DNA from: UBA11475 sp045655805
GTDB taxonomy: Bacteria; Bacillota; Clostridia; Christensenellales; Borkfalkiaceae
NCBI GenBank assembly: GCA_045655805.1
Contig: JAZOPZ010000013.1
Coordinates: 62,001-126,000, forward strand
Length of the DNA: 64,000 bases
Direction: 5' to 3'
In this document: positions 25,346-33,649 of the stretch, one piece after another
Position numbering within the stretch: the first letter of the stretch is position 1
Layout: every line of letters starts with the position of its first letter
Translations under genes and position numbers: made by a program
Notes under the pieces: generated by a model
Told to the model about the DNA's origin: nothing
Databases searched by the model: none
Seen by the model: the letters and a program-made list of their open reading frames with translations, nothing else

Positions 25346-25371
25346 AAAAGAACGCCGAAAGGCGTTTTTTG
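25346..25371 (+). terminator. Terminator of zinc-ribbon gene 3
   Basis: AACGCC-gaaa-GGCGTT followed by T-run; the same element as at 24691. Confidence 0.85.
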
Positions 25372-25372
25372 T

Positions 25373-25401
25373 TTGCCAAAATTTTTCTTATTTGCTATAA
25401 T
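25373..25401 (+). promoter_or_regulatory. Promoter of trmB
   Basis: TTGCCA (25373-25378), 17 bp, TATAAT (25396-25401). Confidence 0.7.
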
Positions 25402-25418
25402 CTTTTCGGTGAAAAATT

Positions 25419-26102
25419 ATGAGAATGAGAAGAAAACGTCATTTAGACGAAAGAATTAACGCTTGCGGTGATATTTTGCTATTCTTTGAACCGCGAGAAG
25501 TTTATGGTAGGCCTGATGAGAAAAATTATATCAAAATTGATATAAATAAGGCTTTTACAAACCCAAACAATCCGTTGTTTTTAGAAATAGGCTGTGGCAA
25601 AGGTGGTTTTATCATAGAAACTGCTCTTAAAAATCCCGATAAAAACTATATCGCCGTCGAAAAAGACGATAACGTTATGGTTACCGCGATGGAGAACGCA
25701 ATTTCAAGTGGCGTAAAAAACTTGAAATTTATTATTTGTGGAGCAGAACAACTACTATTTTTGTTTAGTGAAAACACTTTTGACGGCTTATATCTTAACT
25801 TTTCTTGCCCGTACCCCAAAGGCACTTACGCAAATCGTCGTTTAACCAATCCTAAATTTTTGAAAATTTACTCACAAATCTTAAAAGACGAGGCTAATAT
25901 TATTCAAAAGACGGATAATCGACCTTTTTTTGAATATTCGTTAGAAAGTTACGAGCAGTTCGGCAATCCCGTTGTAGAAAGCACTTTCGATTTATATTCT
26001 AGCGATTATTTATCGGGCAATATCGCTACCGAGTACGAAAAGAAATTTGCTTCAGAGGGCAAACCTATTTGTAGAGTAAAAGTAAAAAACGTTAAAAAAT
26101 AG
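25419..26102 (+). CDS. trmB: tRNA (guanine-N7)-methyltransferase
   Basis: A 227-residue SAM-dependent methyltransferase that makes m7G46 in tRNA. SAM motif FLEIGCGKGGFI near residues 46-57 and AVEKDDNV near 76-83 are typical. The usual NFSDPWPK motif reads NFSCPYPKGTYANRRL, with Cys in place of the Asp normally given a catalytic role. The rest of the protein is regular. The transcript leader is short (about 11 nt) with only a weak GGTGA site. Assignment is firm by overall pattern, activity slightly less so. Confidence 0.88.
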   Translation: MRMRRKRHLDERINACGDILLFFEPREVYGRPDEKNYIKIDINKAFTNPNNPLFLEIGCGKGGFIIETALKNPDKNYIAVEKDDNVMVTAMENAISSGVKNLKFIICGAEQLLFLFSENTFDGLYLNFSCPYPKGTYANRRLTNPKFLKIYSQILKDEANIIQKTDNRPFFEYSLESYEQFGNPVVESTFDLYSSDYLSGNIATEYEKKFASEGKPICRVKVKNVKK

Positions 26103-26122
26103 TTTTTAAAGACTTAATTTAC

Positions 26123-26151
26123 TTGCAGTAAAGTCGTCAATATTGTATAAT
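26123..26151 (+). promoter_or_regulatory. Promoter of gpmI
   Basis: TTGCAG (26123-26128), 17 bp, TATAAT (26146-26151). Confidence 0.72.
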
Positions 26152-26203
26152 ATTGTGGCTTGAAATAGAGTTTCAATAGAAAATAATTTTTACAGGTGAA
26201 AAT

Positions 26204-27745
26204 ATGAATCAAAGACCTAATTGTATACTTATTATGGACGGTTACGCAATGGCTCCTGCAGGGGACGGCAACGCTATCGAACTTTCAGGTAGTCCCGTAA
26301 TCAAAAAACTTATGAAGGAATATCCTTCTACCTTACTCGGCGCTTCAGGGATGGACGTTGGTTTGCCTGACGGTCAAATGGGCAACTCTGAAGTTGGTCA
26401 CCTTAATATGGGCGCTGGTAGAATCGTTTATCAAGAACTTACTAGAATTACCAAGGCTATAAGCGACGGTGATTTCTTTACCAACGACGCCTTAAATAAG
26501 GCTATGGATTCTGCTCTTAACAACGGCAAAAAGTTGCACCTTTACGGTCTTTTATCAACGGGTGGCGTGCACTCGCACATTACTCACCTTTTTGCTCTTT
26601 TAGATATGGCTAAACAAAAGGGGCTTAAAGAAGTTTTTGTTCATTGCTTTTTAGATGGCAGGGACGTTTCTCCAACTTCAGGCGCAGGTTTCGTTAGGGA
26701 CGTTCAAGCAAAGATTAATCAAATCGGCAACGGCAAAATTGCATCTGTCGGCGGTAGATATTACGTTATGGATAGAGATAACCGTTGGGATAGGGTTGAA
26801 AAGGCTTACGATATGATGACTTTAGGCAACGGCGAAAAATGCGTTGACCCTGCAGAATATATCGAAAACAGTTATGCTAACGGCACTACCGACGAATTTA
26901 TGCTCCCAGCAAACGTTGTTGAAGACGGTAAACCTATAGGTTTAATTGAGCAAGGCGACAGCATTATTTTCTTCAATTTCCGTCCTGATAGAGCAAGACA
27001 AATTACTAGAGCAATGAGTGAAAAGTCTTTCGACGGGTTTGAAAGAAAGACGGGCTTTTTAGACCCAGTTTATATTTGCTTTACTCGTTACGACGCAAGT
27101 TTTACAAACGTAGATATTGCGTTTAAACCACAATCACTTGACAATACTTTAGGTCAATATTTAGCAGACAAGGGCTTAAAGCAACTCCGTATCGCTGAAA
27201 CGGAAAAATACGCACACGTAACTTTCTTTTTCAACGGTGGTGTAGAAGCCCCTAACGCTAACGAACAACGCGACTTGATCGCATCTCCAAAGGTTGCTAC
27301 TTACGATTTACAACCTGAAATGAGCGCCCTTGCCGTAACCGAAAAGGTTTTAGAAGAAATTGACAGCGATAAGTTTGACGTAATTATATTAAACTACGCT
27401 AACTGTGATATGGTAGGCCATACGGGTATTATACCTGCAGCAGTCAAGGCAGTTGAAACTGTTGATACTTGCGTTGGTAAAGTCGTTGAAAAAATCCTTT
27501 CAAAAGGTGGCGTAACGCTTATAACCGCAGACCACGGTAACGCAGACAAACTTTTAGAAGCCGACGGCAAACCTTTCACAGCGCATACCACAAACAAAGT
27601 ACCTTTTATCGTAGTAGGCGACGCATATAAAGGTGTTTCACTTAAAAAAGGCGGCGTTCTTGCGGATATCGCTCCAACTCTTTTAGACTGTATGGGGCTT
27701 GAAATTCCACAAGAAATGAGTGGAAAATCACTTTTAATTAAATAA
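26204..27745 (+). CDS. gpmI: 2,3-bisphosphoglycerate-independent phosphoglycerate mutase
   Basis: A 513-residue cofactor-independent mutase (usual length about 510) converting 3-phosphoglycerate to 2-phosphoglycerate in glycolysis. Two Mn ions are bound by the alkaline-phosphatase-like fold. Seen: LIMDGYAM at the start, MGNSEVGHLNMGAGRIVYQ with the catalytic serine near residue 62, HCFLDGRDVSP, GGRYYVMDRDNRWDR, and TADHGNAD plus AHTTNKVPF near the end. It is a single gene with its own promoter, not joined to other glycolytic genes here. Confidence 0.96.
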   Translation: MNQRPNCILIMDGYAMAPAGDGNAIELSGSPVIKKLMKEYPSTLLGASGMDVGLPDGQMGNSEVGHLNMGAGRIVYQELTRITKAISDGDFFTNDALNKAMDSALNNGKKLHLYGLLSTGGVHSHITHLFALLDMAKQKGLKEVFVHCFLDGRDVSPTSGAGFVRDVQAKINQIGNGKIASVGGRYYVMDRDNRWDRVEKAYDMMTLGNGEKCVDPAEYIENSYANGTTDEFMLPANVVEDGKPIGLIEQGDSIIFFNFRPDRARQITRAMSEKSFDGFERKTGFLDPVYICFTRYDASFTNVDIAFKPQSLDNTLGQYLADKGLKQLRIAETEKYAHVTFFFNGGVEAPNANEQRDLIASPKVATYDLQPEMSALAVTEKVLEEIDSDKFDVIILNYANCDMVGHTGIIPAAVKAVETVDTCVGKVVEKILSKGGVTLITADHGNADKLLEADGKPFTAHTTNKVPFIVVGDAYKGVSLKKGGVLADIAPTLLDCMGLEIPQEMSGKSLLIK

Positions 27746-27761
27746 TTTTTGGTAAAAACAG

Positions 27762-27790
27762 TTGTAAAAAGCGTTTTAATGTGTTACAAT
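27762..27790 (+). promoter_or_regulatory. Promoter of secG
   Basis: TTGTAA (27762-27767), 17 bp, TACAAT (27785-27790). Confidence 0.68.
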
Positions 27791-27831
27791 ATATACGCTT
27801 TTTTAGAAAAATCATATAGGAGTCAGTTATA

Positions 27832-28140
27832 ATGAACCTTATTTCAGCATTACTTGCGTCAAACAATCACATCGGTGGCGCGTGGGGTTTGTTCCCAGTA
27901 TTTAGAATTATTTTATGTATTTTTATCGCAATTTGCGCGTTATTCGTTATTGCAGTAATACTCGTACAACCAAGCAACAGCGCGGGTATCGGTGCAATCA
28001 ACGGTCAATCTGAAACTTTCTTGTCGCAAAACAAGGGCAAGACTTTGGAAAGTAAACTTAAAAAACTTACCATTATAGCATCAATCATCTTGGCTGTATG
28101 CTGTATCGCGTTAGTAGTTCTTTCCTTTATCGCAGGTTAA
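27832..28140 (+). CDS. secG: Preprotein translocase subunit SecG
   Basis: A 102-residue membrane protein with two TM segments (about 22-45 and 78-101). The conserved cytoplasmic loop has the LVQPSNSAGIGAINGQSETF sequence typical of SecG. It helps SecYE-SecA translocation at the plasma membrane. RBS AGGAG. It is followed by a terminator and then rnr, the usual Firmicutes order secG-rnr-smpB-ssrA. Confidence 0.93.
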   Translation: MNLISALLASNNHIGGAWGLFPVFRIILCIFIAICALFVIAVILVQPSNSAGIGAINGQSETFLSQNKGKTLESKLKKLTIIASIILAVCCIALVVLSFIAG

Positions 28141-28147
28141 GATTTTC

Positions 28148-28179
28148 AAAAACGGGCTTTATCGCCCGTTTTTTATTTT
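28148..28179 (+). terminator. Terminator of secG
   Basis: AAAACGGGC-tttat-CGCCCGTTTTTT hairpin with T-run. Confidence 0.88.
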
Positions 28180-28237
28180 ATCTAAATAGGTTCACCACAA
28201 TTTGAAGAACTTTTGCTAAAAGGCTCATACTAGTTTT

Positions 28238-30265
28238 ATGGACGTTTACAATTCACTTAAAAAGAAAAGAAAAACGGCAGGCAAAGAAGTCGCTTTAAGA
28301 CTTTTGCCTGACAACGATAAAAAGAATATACAAAATTTTGAAGAAAACTGCATCAAAGGCACTATTCAGGGCAACGAGCGCGGTTATGCTTTTTTGTTGC
28401 CTGAAAATGGTAGTGAAGATTATTTTATTTCGGGGCACGATTTAGGTGGGGCTTTACACGGCGATACCGTTCTTGCAAAGCCAAAAGATAAAACGGGTAA
28501 GCGTACGACGGCAAAGGTTGTTAAAGTTTTATCAAGGGGCGTTGATACTGTAGTAGGTACTTTCGATGGTTATAAAAACGGTGGCTTCGTAATATCTGAC
28601 GATAGAAAGTTTTCGACCGACGTATTCGTACCTTATCGTCTTTCAAAAAAAGCAAAGACGGGGGACAAGGTTGTTTGTAAAATTCTAGCATACCCCAAGG
28701 GGACTAATCCTGAAGGTGAAATCATTGAAGTTTTAGGTAGACAATTTAGGCGCGAAACGGAAATTAAGTCAATTGCAGTTGCAAACAAAATAGAGTTATC
28801 TTTTAAAAAAGAAGTTTTAGACGAGGCAGAAAGGGTTGCCGTTTCTCCAACGCCAAAGCAATTACGATTGCGTAGGGATTTTACGGCTGATTTGACCGTT
28901 ACAATCGACGGTGAAGACGCTCGTGACTATGACGATGCAATCTGCGTTAAAAAGGCGCAAAACGGCGATTATATTTTAGGCGTTCATATAGCAGACGTTT
29001 CAGAATACGTAACGGAAAATTCTTTATTAGACGGCGTCGCTTTTTCGCGTGCAACTAGCGTTTATTTCCCTGAAACAGTTATACCAATGCTCCCAGAAAG
29101 GCTTTCAAACGATATTTGTTCACTTATGCCTAACGTTATTAGGCTCACTCTTTCTTGTATTATGCGTATAAATAGTAAGGGTGAAGTCATTGATAGTGAA
29201 ATAACTCCGTCGTATATTCGTAGTAAAGCAAGGATGACTTATTCTTCGGTGGCTAAAATTTTGGACGGCGACGCTCAAGAATTTGCCAAGTACGGTGAAA
29301 TTTCCGACATGCTAAAAATTGCTGGTGAACTCGCCGATATTTTAATTGCAAAACGAGATAAGCGCGGTAGTATCGACCTTGACGTAAAAGAGGCTAAAAT
29401 AGAAGTTTCAAAAAAGGGTGAGATATCCGTTGAAGAATTCGACCGTACTAAAGCGCATAGGCTTATTGAGGAATTTATGATTTGCGCCAACGAAACGGTT
29501 GCTGAATACGCGTACTATTTAGGCTTGCCGTTTATTTACCGCATACACGAAAAACCGGTTGAAGATAAAATTGAAAGACTTATGGAATTTTTGCGTGGTT
29601 TAGGTATAAATAGAAAGTGGCACGCCGACAATATTTATCCAAAAGATTTTCAAGCACTTTTAGAAGAACTTCGCGAAGACAGTCCACTTTTTCCACTCGT
29701 AAATAGGGTAATGCTCCGTTCAATGCAAAAGGCAAAATATTCGCCTGAAAACGCAGGGCATTTCGGACTTGCAAGCAAGTGTTATTCTCACTTTACTTCG
29801 CCTATTAGAAGATATCCCGATTTGGCGATTCACAGGGTATTAAAGGCGTTTTTGGCGGGCGAAACGGAAACTGAAGAAAGATTTTCGGACTTTATAGCAA
29901 GCGCATCAAGTCGTTCGTCAGATAAAGAGCGTTTAGCAGAAACTGCCGAAAGAGCCGTCGATGACTATTACAAACTTTTGTATATGCAAGAGCATTTGGG
30001 CGAAGAATTTAAAGGCATTATAAGTGGCGTTCAAAATTTTGGGTTCTTCGTAGAATTGCCTAATACCGTTGAGGGTATAATTAAAATCGATACTTTATCT
30101 GGTGGTAAGTACGAATATAACGAAAAGCGCTATACGCTTTCGAATAAAAAGAATTGCTATAAATTAGGACAGGAAGTCGAAATCGTAGTCGTTGGTGTCG
30201 ATTTGGGTAATAAACGGGCAGAATTTATGCTTAAAGAAGACTTTTCCCGTTGCAAAAAAATATAA
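28238..30265 (+). CDS. rnr: Ribonuclease R
   Basis: A 675-residue RNB-family 3'-5' exoribonuclease that degrades structured RNA and takes part in tmRNA-dependent quality control. Domains: cold-shock OB folds (about 35-180), the RNB catalytic domain with DGEDARDYDDAI near residue 224 (the metal-binding aspartates) and HIADVSEYV, and a C-terminal S1 domain (about 585-670). RNase R is often slightly longer at the N-terminus. The RBS is weak. smpB and ssrA follow. Confidence 0.94.
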   Translation: MDVYNSLKKKRKTAGKEVALRLLPDNDKKNIQNFEENCIKGTIQGNERGYAFLLPENGSEDYFISGHDLGGALHGDTVLAKPKDKTGKRTTAKVVKVLSRGVDTVVGTFDGYKNGGFVISDDRKFSTDVFVPYRLSKKAKTGDKVVCKILAYPKGTNPEGEIIEVLGRQFRRETEIKSIAVANKIELSFKKEVLDEAERVAVSPTPKQLRLRRDFTADLTVTIDGEDARDYDDAICVKKAQNGDYILGVHIADVSEYVTENSLLDGVAFSRATSVYFPETVIPMLPERLSNDICSLMPNVIRLTLSCIMRINSKGEVIDSEITPSYIRSKARMTYSSVAKILDGDAQEFAKYGEISDMLKIAGELADILIAKRDKRGSIDLDVKEAKIEVSKKGEISVEEFDRTKAHRLIEEFMICANETVAEYAYYLGLPFIYRIHEKPVEDKIERLMEFLRGLGINRKWHADNIYPKDFQALLEELREDSPLFPLVNRVMLRSMQKAKYSPENAGHFGLASKCYSHFTSPIRRYPDLAIHRVLKAFLAGETETEERFSDFIASASSRSSDKERLAETAERAVDDYYKLLYMQEHLGEEFKGIISGVQNFGFFVELPNTVEGIIKIDTLSGGKYEYNEKRYTLSNKKNCYKLGQEVEIVVVGVDLGNKRAEFMLKEDFSRCKKI

Positions 30266-30278
30266 ATTGTTGTAAAAT
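30250..30278 (+). promoter_or_regulatory. Promoter of smpB at the end of rnr
   Basis: TTGCAA (30250-30255), 17 bp, TAAAAT (30273-30278), placed so that transcription would start at or next to the smpB ATG at 30285. Confidence 0.65.
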
Positions 30279-30284
30279 ATCAGT

Positions 30285-30740
30285 ATGAGCGAAAAAGTTT
30301 TAATCTTAAACCGTCAAGCGACGCACGAGTATTCCATTTTGGAGCGCTACGAGGCAGGTGTAATGCTTACGGGGGATGAAGTAAAATCAATAAAAAACGG
30401 TAACGCTAACCTTAAGGAAAGTTTCATCACAGCCGACTACGGCGCGCTAGTGATAAAAAATATGCACGTTTCGCAGTACGAAAAGGTTGACGGGTTCTCA
30501 AAAACGGATACTAGGCGTAACCGTAAACTTTTGATGCACAAAACCGAGATTTTAAGATTAAAGCAAAAAGCCACCCAAAAAGGACTAACGCTTATACCGT
30601 TAAAACTTTATCTTAAAGGTGCGCTTATAAAGATGGAACTCGGTCTTTGTCAAGGTAAACACACTTACGATAAGAAAAAGGATTTAATGGCAAAAGACAA
30701 CAAGCGTGAAGTCGAAAGACAACTTAAAAATTATAGATAA
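30285..30740 (+). CDS. smpB: SsrA-binding protein SmpB
   Basis: A 151-residue protein needed for tmRNA to enter stalled ribosomes. Family motifs: RQATHEYSILERYEAGV, LTGDEVKSIKNGNANLKESF and the basic tail GKHTYDKKKDLMAKDNKREVER. No Shine-Dalgarno is seen before ATG; a promoter is placed for a leaderless transcript, though the gene could also be read from rnr. It stands 16 bp before the tmRNA 5' end. Confidence 0.95.
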   Translation: MSEKVLILNRQATHEYSILERYEAGVMLTGDEVKSIKNGNANLKESFITADYGALVIKNMHVSQYEKVDGFSKTDTRRNRKLLMHKTEILRLKQKATQKGLTLIPLKLYLKGALIKMELGLCQGKHTYDKKKDLMAKDNKREVERQLKNYR

Positions 30741-30756
30741 GCCGAAAGGCTTTTAC

Positions 30757-31108
30757 GGGGCAGTTTTAGATTCGATTGCGTCGTGCGAACTGAAAAAGCG
30801 TGTCGGAGCCGTCGGAACTCCGTTCAATCCGGCAAAACAATAAATGCTAATAAACAAGAATTAGCTTTCGCTGCTTAATTTAAGCGAACGCCCTTGCACA
30901 ATTCCTACCGGTTGCGTTAAGGGTGTCAGTTTAGGTAGGGTTGGCGTAACCGTTTGGTTTTAGCGATTGCGTTAACTGCTTTTTAAGACTTGCGTCGTTT
31001 TTAGCCTGTCTGTGGGCGTAAAACGGTTAAGATAAAACATAGACTACACACGTAGAAAGTCAGGTCAACCTGCGTAAGACTCGGGTGCAAGTCCCGACTG
31101 CTCCACCA
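30757..31108 (+). ncRNA. ssrA: Transfer-messenger RNA
   Basis: A 352-nt tmRNA. The acceptor stem forms from GGGGCAG (30757-30763) and CTGCTCC before the encoded CCA (31106-31108). The tag frame runs from the GGC at 30831 to TAA at 30876-30878 and would add GKTINANKQELAFAA, a tag similar in style to the Bacillus one (GKTNSFNQNVALAA). The T-arm CGGG...CCCG near the 3' end is present. Its 3' end is copied in the adjacent tandem array, so it has probably served as an integration site. Confidence 0.95.
30831..30878 (+). other. tmRNA proteolysis-tag reading frame
   Basis: Resume codon GGC at 30831 and stop TAA at 30876. The tag ends in LAFAA, a variant of the usual ALAA degradation signal for ClpXP-like proteases. 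Confidence 0.85.
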
Positions 31109-31113
31109 AAAAC

Positions 31114-31138
31114 AAAAAACGCCGTTTGGCGTTTTTTT
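31114..31138 (+). terminator. Terminator of tmRNA
   Basis: ACGCC-gttt-GGCGT with A/T flanks just after CCA. The same hairpin recurs at the start of every unit of the following array. Confidence 0.88.
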
Positions 31139-31253
31139 GTTTTTGTGAAAAAAGGGCAGGAGGGACTTGCTTAAGGAGAAAAATGCTCTGCATTTTGTCC
31201 GAAGGACCAAACGGTAGACACCTACCGTTTGTCGGGTATGGTCGCACAGGCGA

Positions 31254-31272
31254 AAGTCCCGACTGCTTCACC
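31254..31272 (+). repeat. att-like copy of tmRNA 3' end, unit 1
   Basis: Matches 31089-31107 (AAGTCCCGACTGCTCCACC) with one mismatch. Confidence 0.75.
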
Positions 31273-31530
31273 GCGTCGAAGTACCACTTTACATCGGCAG
31301 TCTGCTAACGCAGACTGCAAGATAGATAGTGGACTTCTCCTTTTCCCTAAAATCTTTTGCTGTTCAAAATATTTTAGGGAGCCCTATTAATATTGACGCC
31401 GTTTGGCGTTTTTTTGTTTTTGTGAAAAAAGAGTAGGAGGGACTTGCTTAAGGAGAAAAATGCTCTGCATTTTGTCCGAAGGACCAAACGGTAGACACCT
31501 ACCGTTTGTCGGGTATGGTCGCACAGGCGA

Positions 31531-31549
31531 AAGTCCCGACTGCTCCACC
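31531..31549 (+). repeat. att-like copy of tmRNA 3' end, unit 2
   Basis: Identical over 19 bases to the tmRNA 3' end at 31089-31107. Confidence 0.78.
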
Positions 31550-31806
31550 GCGTCGAAGTACCACTTTACATCAGCAGTCTGCTAATGCAGACGGCAAGAT
31601 AGATAGTGGACTTCTCCTTTTCCCTAAAATCTTTTGCGATGCAAAATATTTTATGGAGCCCTATTAATATTGACGCCGTTTGGCGTTTTTTTGTTTTTGT
31701 TAAAAAGGGCAGGAGGGACTTGCTTAAGGAGAAAAATGCTCTGCATTTTGTCCGAAGGGCCAAACGGTAGACACCTACCGTTTGTCGGGTATGGTCGCAC
31801 AGGCGA

Positions 31807-31825
31807 AAGTCCCGACTGCTCCACC
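31807..31825 (+). repeat. att-like copy of tmRNA 3' end, unit 3
   Basis: Identical over 19 bases to the tmRNA 3' end at 31089-31107. Confidence 0.78.
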
Positions 31826-32080
31826 GCGTCGAAGCACCACTTTACATCAGCAGTCTGCTAGTGCAGACTGCAAGATAGATAGTGGACTTCTCCTTTTCCC
31901 TAAAATCTTTTGCGATGCAAAATATTTTATGGAGCCCTATTAATATTGATGCCGTTTGGCGTTTTTTTGTTTTTGTTAAAAAGGGCAGGAGGGACTTGCT
32001 TGTATTTATGCACGGTGAATATTTAGCAAAATTTTCCTATTTGCCTGTATAGCAAAAAGATTAATTAAAAAATTAAAATA

Positions 32081-32099
32081 TTTGACAAAAATGGTCAAA
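32081..32099. promoter_or_regulatory. Inverted repeat upstream of the YwaF-like gene
   Basis: TTTGAC-aaaaatg-GTCAAA lies about 30 bp before the -10 like TATAAT at 32129-32134. It could be an operator; no regulator is identified. Confidence 0.4.
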
Positions 32100-32165
32100 T
32101 TGTTTTGCTATTTACATTTAAAGTGATATAATGTTGATGATACTAAAATTAACGAGGCGATTATT

Positions 32166-33560
32166 ATGAAGATTAATCTTGACAAAGAAAAACAGTTAAA
32201 ATTATCTAAAATTCTCGTAATAGTGTATTTATCACTCACTTTTATAAATGTATTATTGCCTGATGAATTCGTTATCGGTATTGATTCGCTTGATTATCGT
32301 TTGTCCGCTTTCCAAATGATTATGAGGTGGTTTAACTATATAGCGTTTGCAGTTTTACCTGTTGCTGTATATTTTAATAGACCGACCTTTAAAAAGATTG
32401 CTATTTATTTTTGCTTACCTGTAACGATAATTTTTGCATGTATGTTTGGTGAAATTTTGCCTTATATGACGTCGGAACTCGGCACGGGTATTGCAGATAT
32501 CAGATATTTACCTGCGTTTATTCCTGCGCTTATGCGCAACGGCGTTTTTAGGGGAATAATCTTTTTTGCTACGATATTAACACAACTTGGTACGATTGCG
32601 CTTTTGATTTTGCGTGATTGGACGGTTGTAAAATTCAAAAAAGAAGATATTTTACCTTTTGCTATTATTTTACCACTTTTAATACTTTCAATGGTGCCAG
32701 TTTACGCGCCTGAATCGATTTTTGACACAGATACTAATATTGCTTTTAAACCGTTTATTGCAAGTCATTTTATTTGGATTGCGTTTATGGTGGCAGAAAT
32801 ATTCGTTTGTACCGTGATTTTCAAAAAGCGTTCGTATGAAGACCGTTATATTTTAGTTTTCATTATGGCAATAACTTTGTTCTTGCAATTTAACCAACTT
32901 TTCTCGTCGCTTGGTGAACTTACTTGTAAGCGTATGCCATTCCAACTTTGCAACATTGCCGCTTATCTTATTTTGGTATCTATCGTTAGCAAAAATAGAA
33001 GTTTATTCCTTTTCAATATTTTGATTAACGTAGCAGGTGGTATTATTGCTGCAATCGTTATGGACGTAAATAAAGATAAAGGTATCTTAAACCACGGTAA
33101 CGTTCATTACATATTAGAACACCATAACGTAATAGTAGTTCCGTTATTATGTTTGATTTTAGGTATTTTTAAGCCTATCACTCAAAAAGACTTTAAGAAC
33201 TACGCAATTTACTTTACTGCTTATTATTTGTTTGTGTTTATTTTGGGTACGACTTTCAATGCTATTTATAAAGCGACTGATTCAAGATATTTCTACTGCA
33301 ACTACATGTTTATGTTCGACCAAGAAACTGCAGCGGGGCTAATTCCTTTTGCTGGCAAACTGTTCGACGTAAAAATAGCAATCGGCGCAGTTACTATTTA
33401 TCCGATAATACAACCTGTAATTTACGCAACTTTTTTTGCAATAGGTACAGGGATGTTCTACTTGTTAAAATTTGCCGTTAAGGAAAAAACTGTAACAACC
33501 GATAGCGAGTCTGTGCCTACCGATGCTGAACCTGAACTTGTCGAAGTAAAAACGGAATAA
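32166..33560 (+). CDS. Polytopic membrane protein, YwaF/TMEM164-like
   Basis: A 464-residue protein with about ten hydrophobic segments and a short acidic C-terminal tail (VPTDAEPELVEVKTE). The C-terminal half has MPFQLCNIAAYLIL near residue 258 and HGNVHYILEHHNV near 310, a His-rich pattern that resembles the YwaF/TMEM164 integral membrane family. The bacterial function of that family is not established. ATG follows GAGG. A terminator at 33562-33593 ends the transcript. Confidence 0.6.
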   Translation: MKINLDKEKQLKLSKILVIVYLSLTFINVLLPDEFVIGIDSLDYRLSAFQMIMRWFNYIAFAVLPVAVYFNRPTFKKIAIYFCLPVTIIFACMFGEILPYMTSELGTGIADIRYLPAFIPALMRNGVFRGIIFFATILTQLGTIALLILRDWTVVKFKKEDILPFAIILPLLILSMVPVYAPESIFDTDTNIAFKPFIASHFIWIAFMVAEIFVCTVIFKKRSYEDRYILVFIMAITLFLQFNQLFSSLGELTCKRMPFQLCNIAAYLILVSIVSKNRSLFLFNILINVAGGIIAAIVMDVNKDKGILNHGNVHYILEHHNVIVVPLLCLILGIFKPITQKDFKNYAIYFTAYYLFVFILGTTFNAIYKATDSRYFYCNYMFMFDQETAAGLIPFAGKLFDVKIAIGAVTIYPIIQPVIYATFFAIGTGMFYLLKFAVKEKTVTTDSESVPTDAEPELVEVKTE

Positions 33561-33561
33561 T

Positions 33562-33593
33562 AAAAAACGCACCAAAACGGTGCGTTTTTTTTA
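33562..33593 (+). terminator. Terminator of the YwaF-like gene
   Basis: AAACGCACC-aaaac-GGTGCGTTT followed by T8. Confidence 0.9.
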
Positions 33594-33604
33594 TTTAAGT
33601 GTAA

Positions 33605-33633
33605 TTGACAAATCTTGCTTCAAATGATAAAAT
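33605..33633 (+). promoter_or_regulatory. Promoter of copA-copZ
   Basis: TTGACA (33605-33610), 17 bp, TAAAAT (33628-33633). No CsoR or CopY gene is seen nearby. Confidence 0.72.
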
Positions 33634-33649
33634 TTTATTAGGTGAAATT

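Larger units (their letters stand above)
31118..31999. repeat. Tandem array of 277-bp structured units next to tmRNA
   Basis: Three complete units (31118-31394, 31395-31671, 31672-31947; 277, 277 and 276 bp) and a truncated fourth to about 31999. Each unit holds the ACGCC-gttt-GGCGT hairpin, AAAATGCtctGCATTTT, AAACGGTAG-acac-CTACCGTTT, a 19-bp copy of the tmRNA 3' end, GTCTGC-ta-(a/g)(c/t)-GCAGAC, and a TAAAAT/ATTTTA hairpin. The units are nearly identical, so the duplication is recent or kept uniform. A short frame from AAGGAG-aaaaATG (41 codons) occurs in each, but differences between copies do not favour coding. Function unknown. Confidence 0.85.

Noticed and set aside
31001..31271. Minus-strand frames over the tmRNA 3' end
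   Set aside because: They are the antisense of tmRNA and its terminator.
31126..31861. Small frames in the tandem array (60-75 residues) as protein genes
   Set aside because: They recur only because the DNA unit is repeated, include terminator sequence, and differences between units do not favour silent changes; hairpins explain the conservation better.
31118..31999. CRISPR array next to tmRNA
   Set aside because: The unit is 277 bp with no unique spacers; it is a simple tandem repeat.
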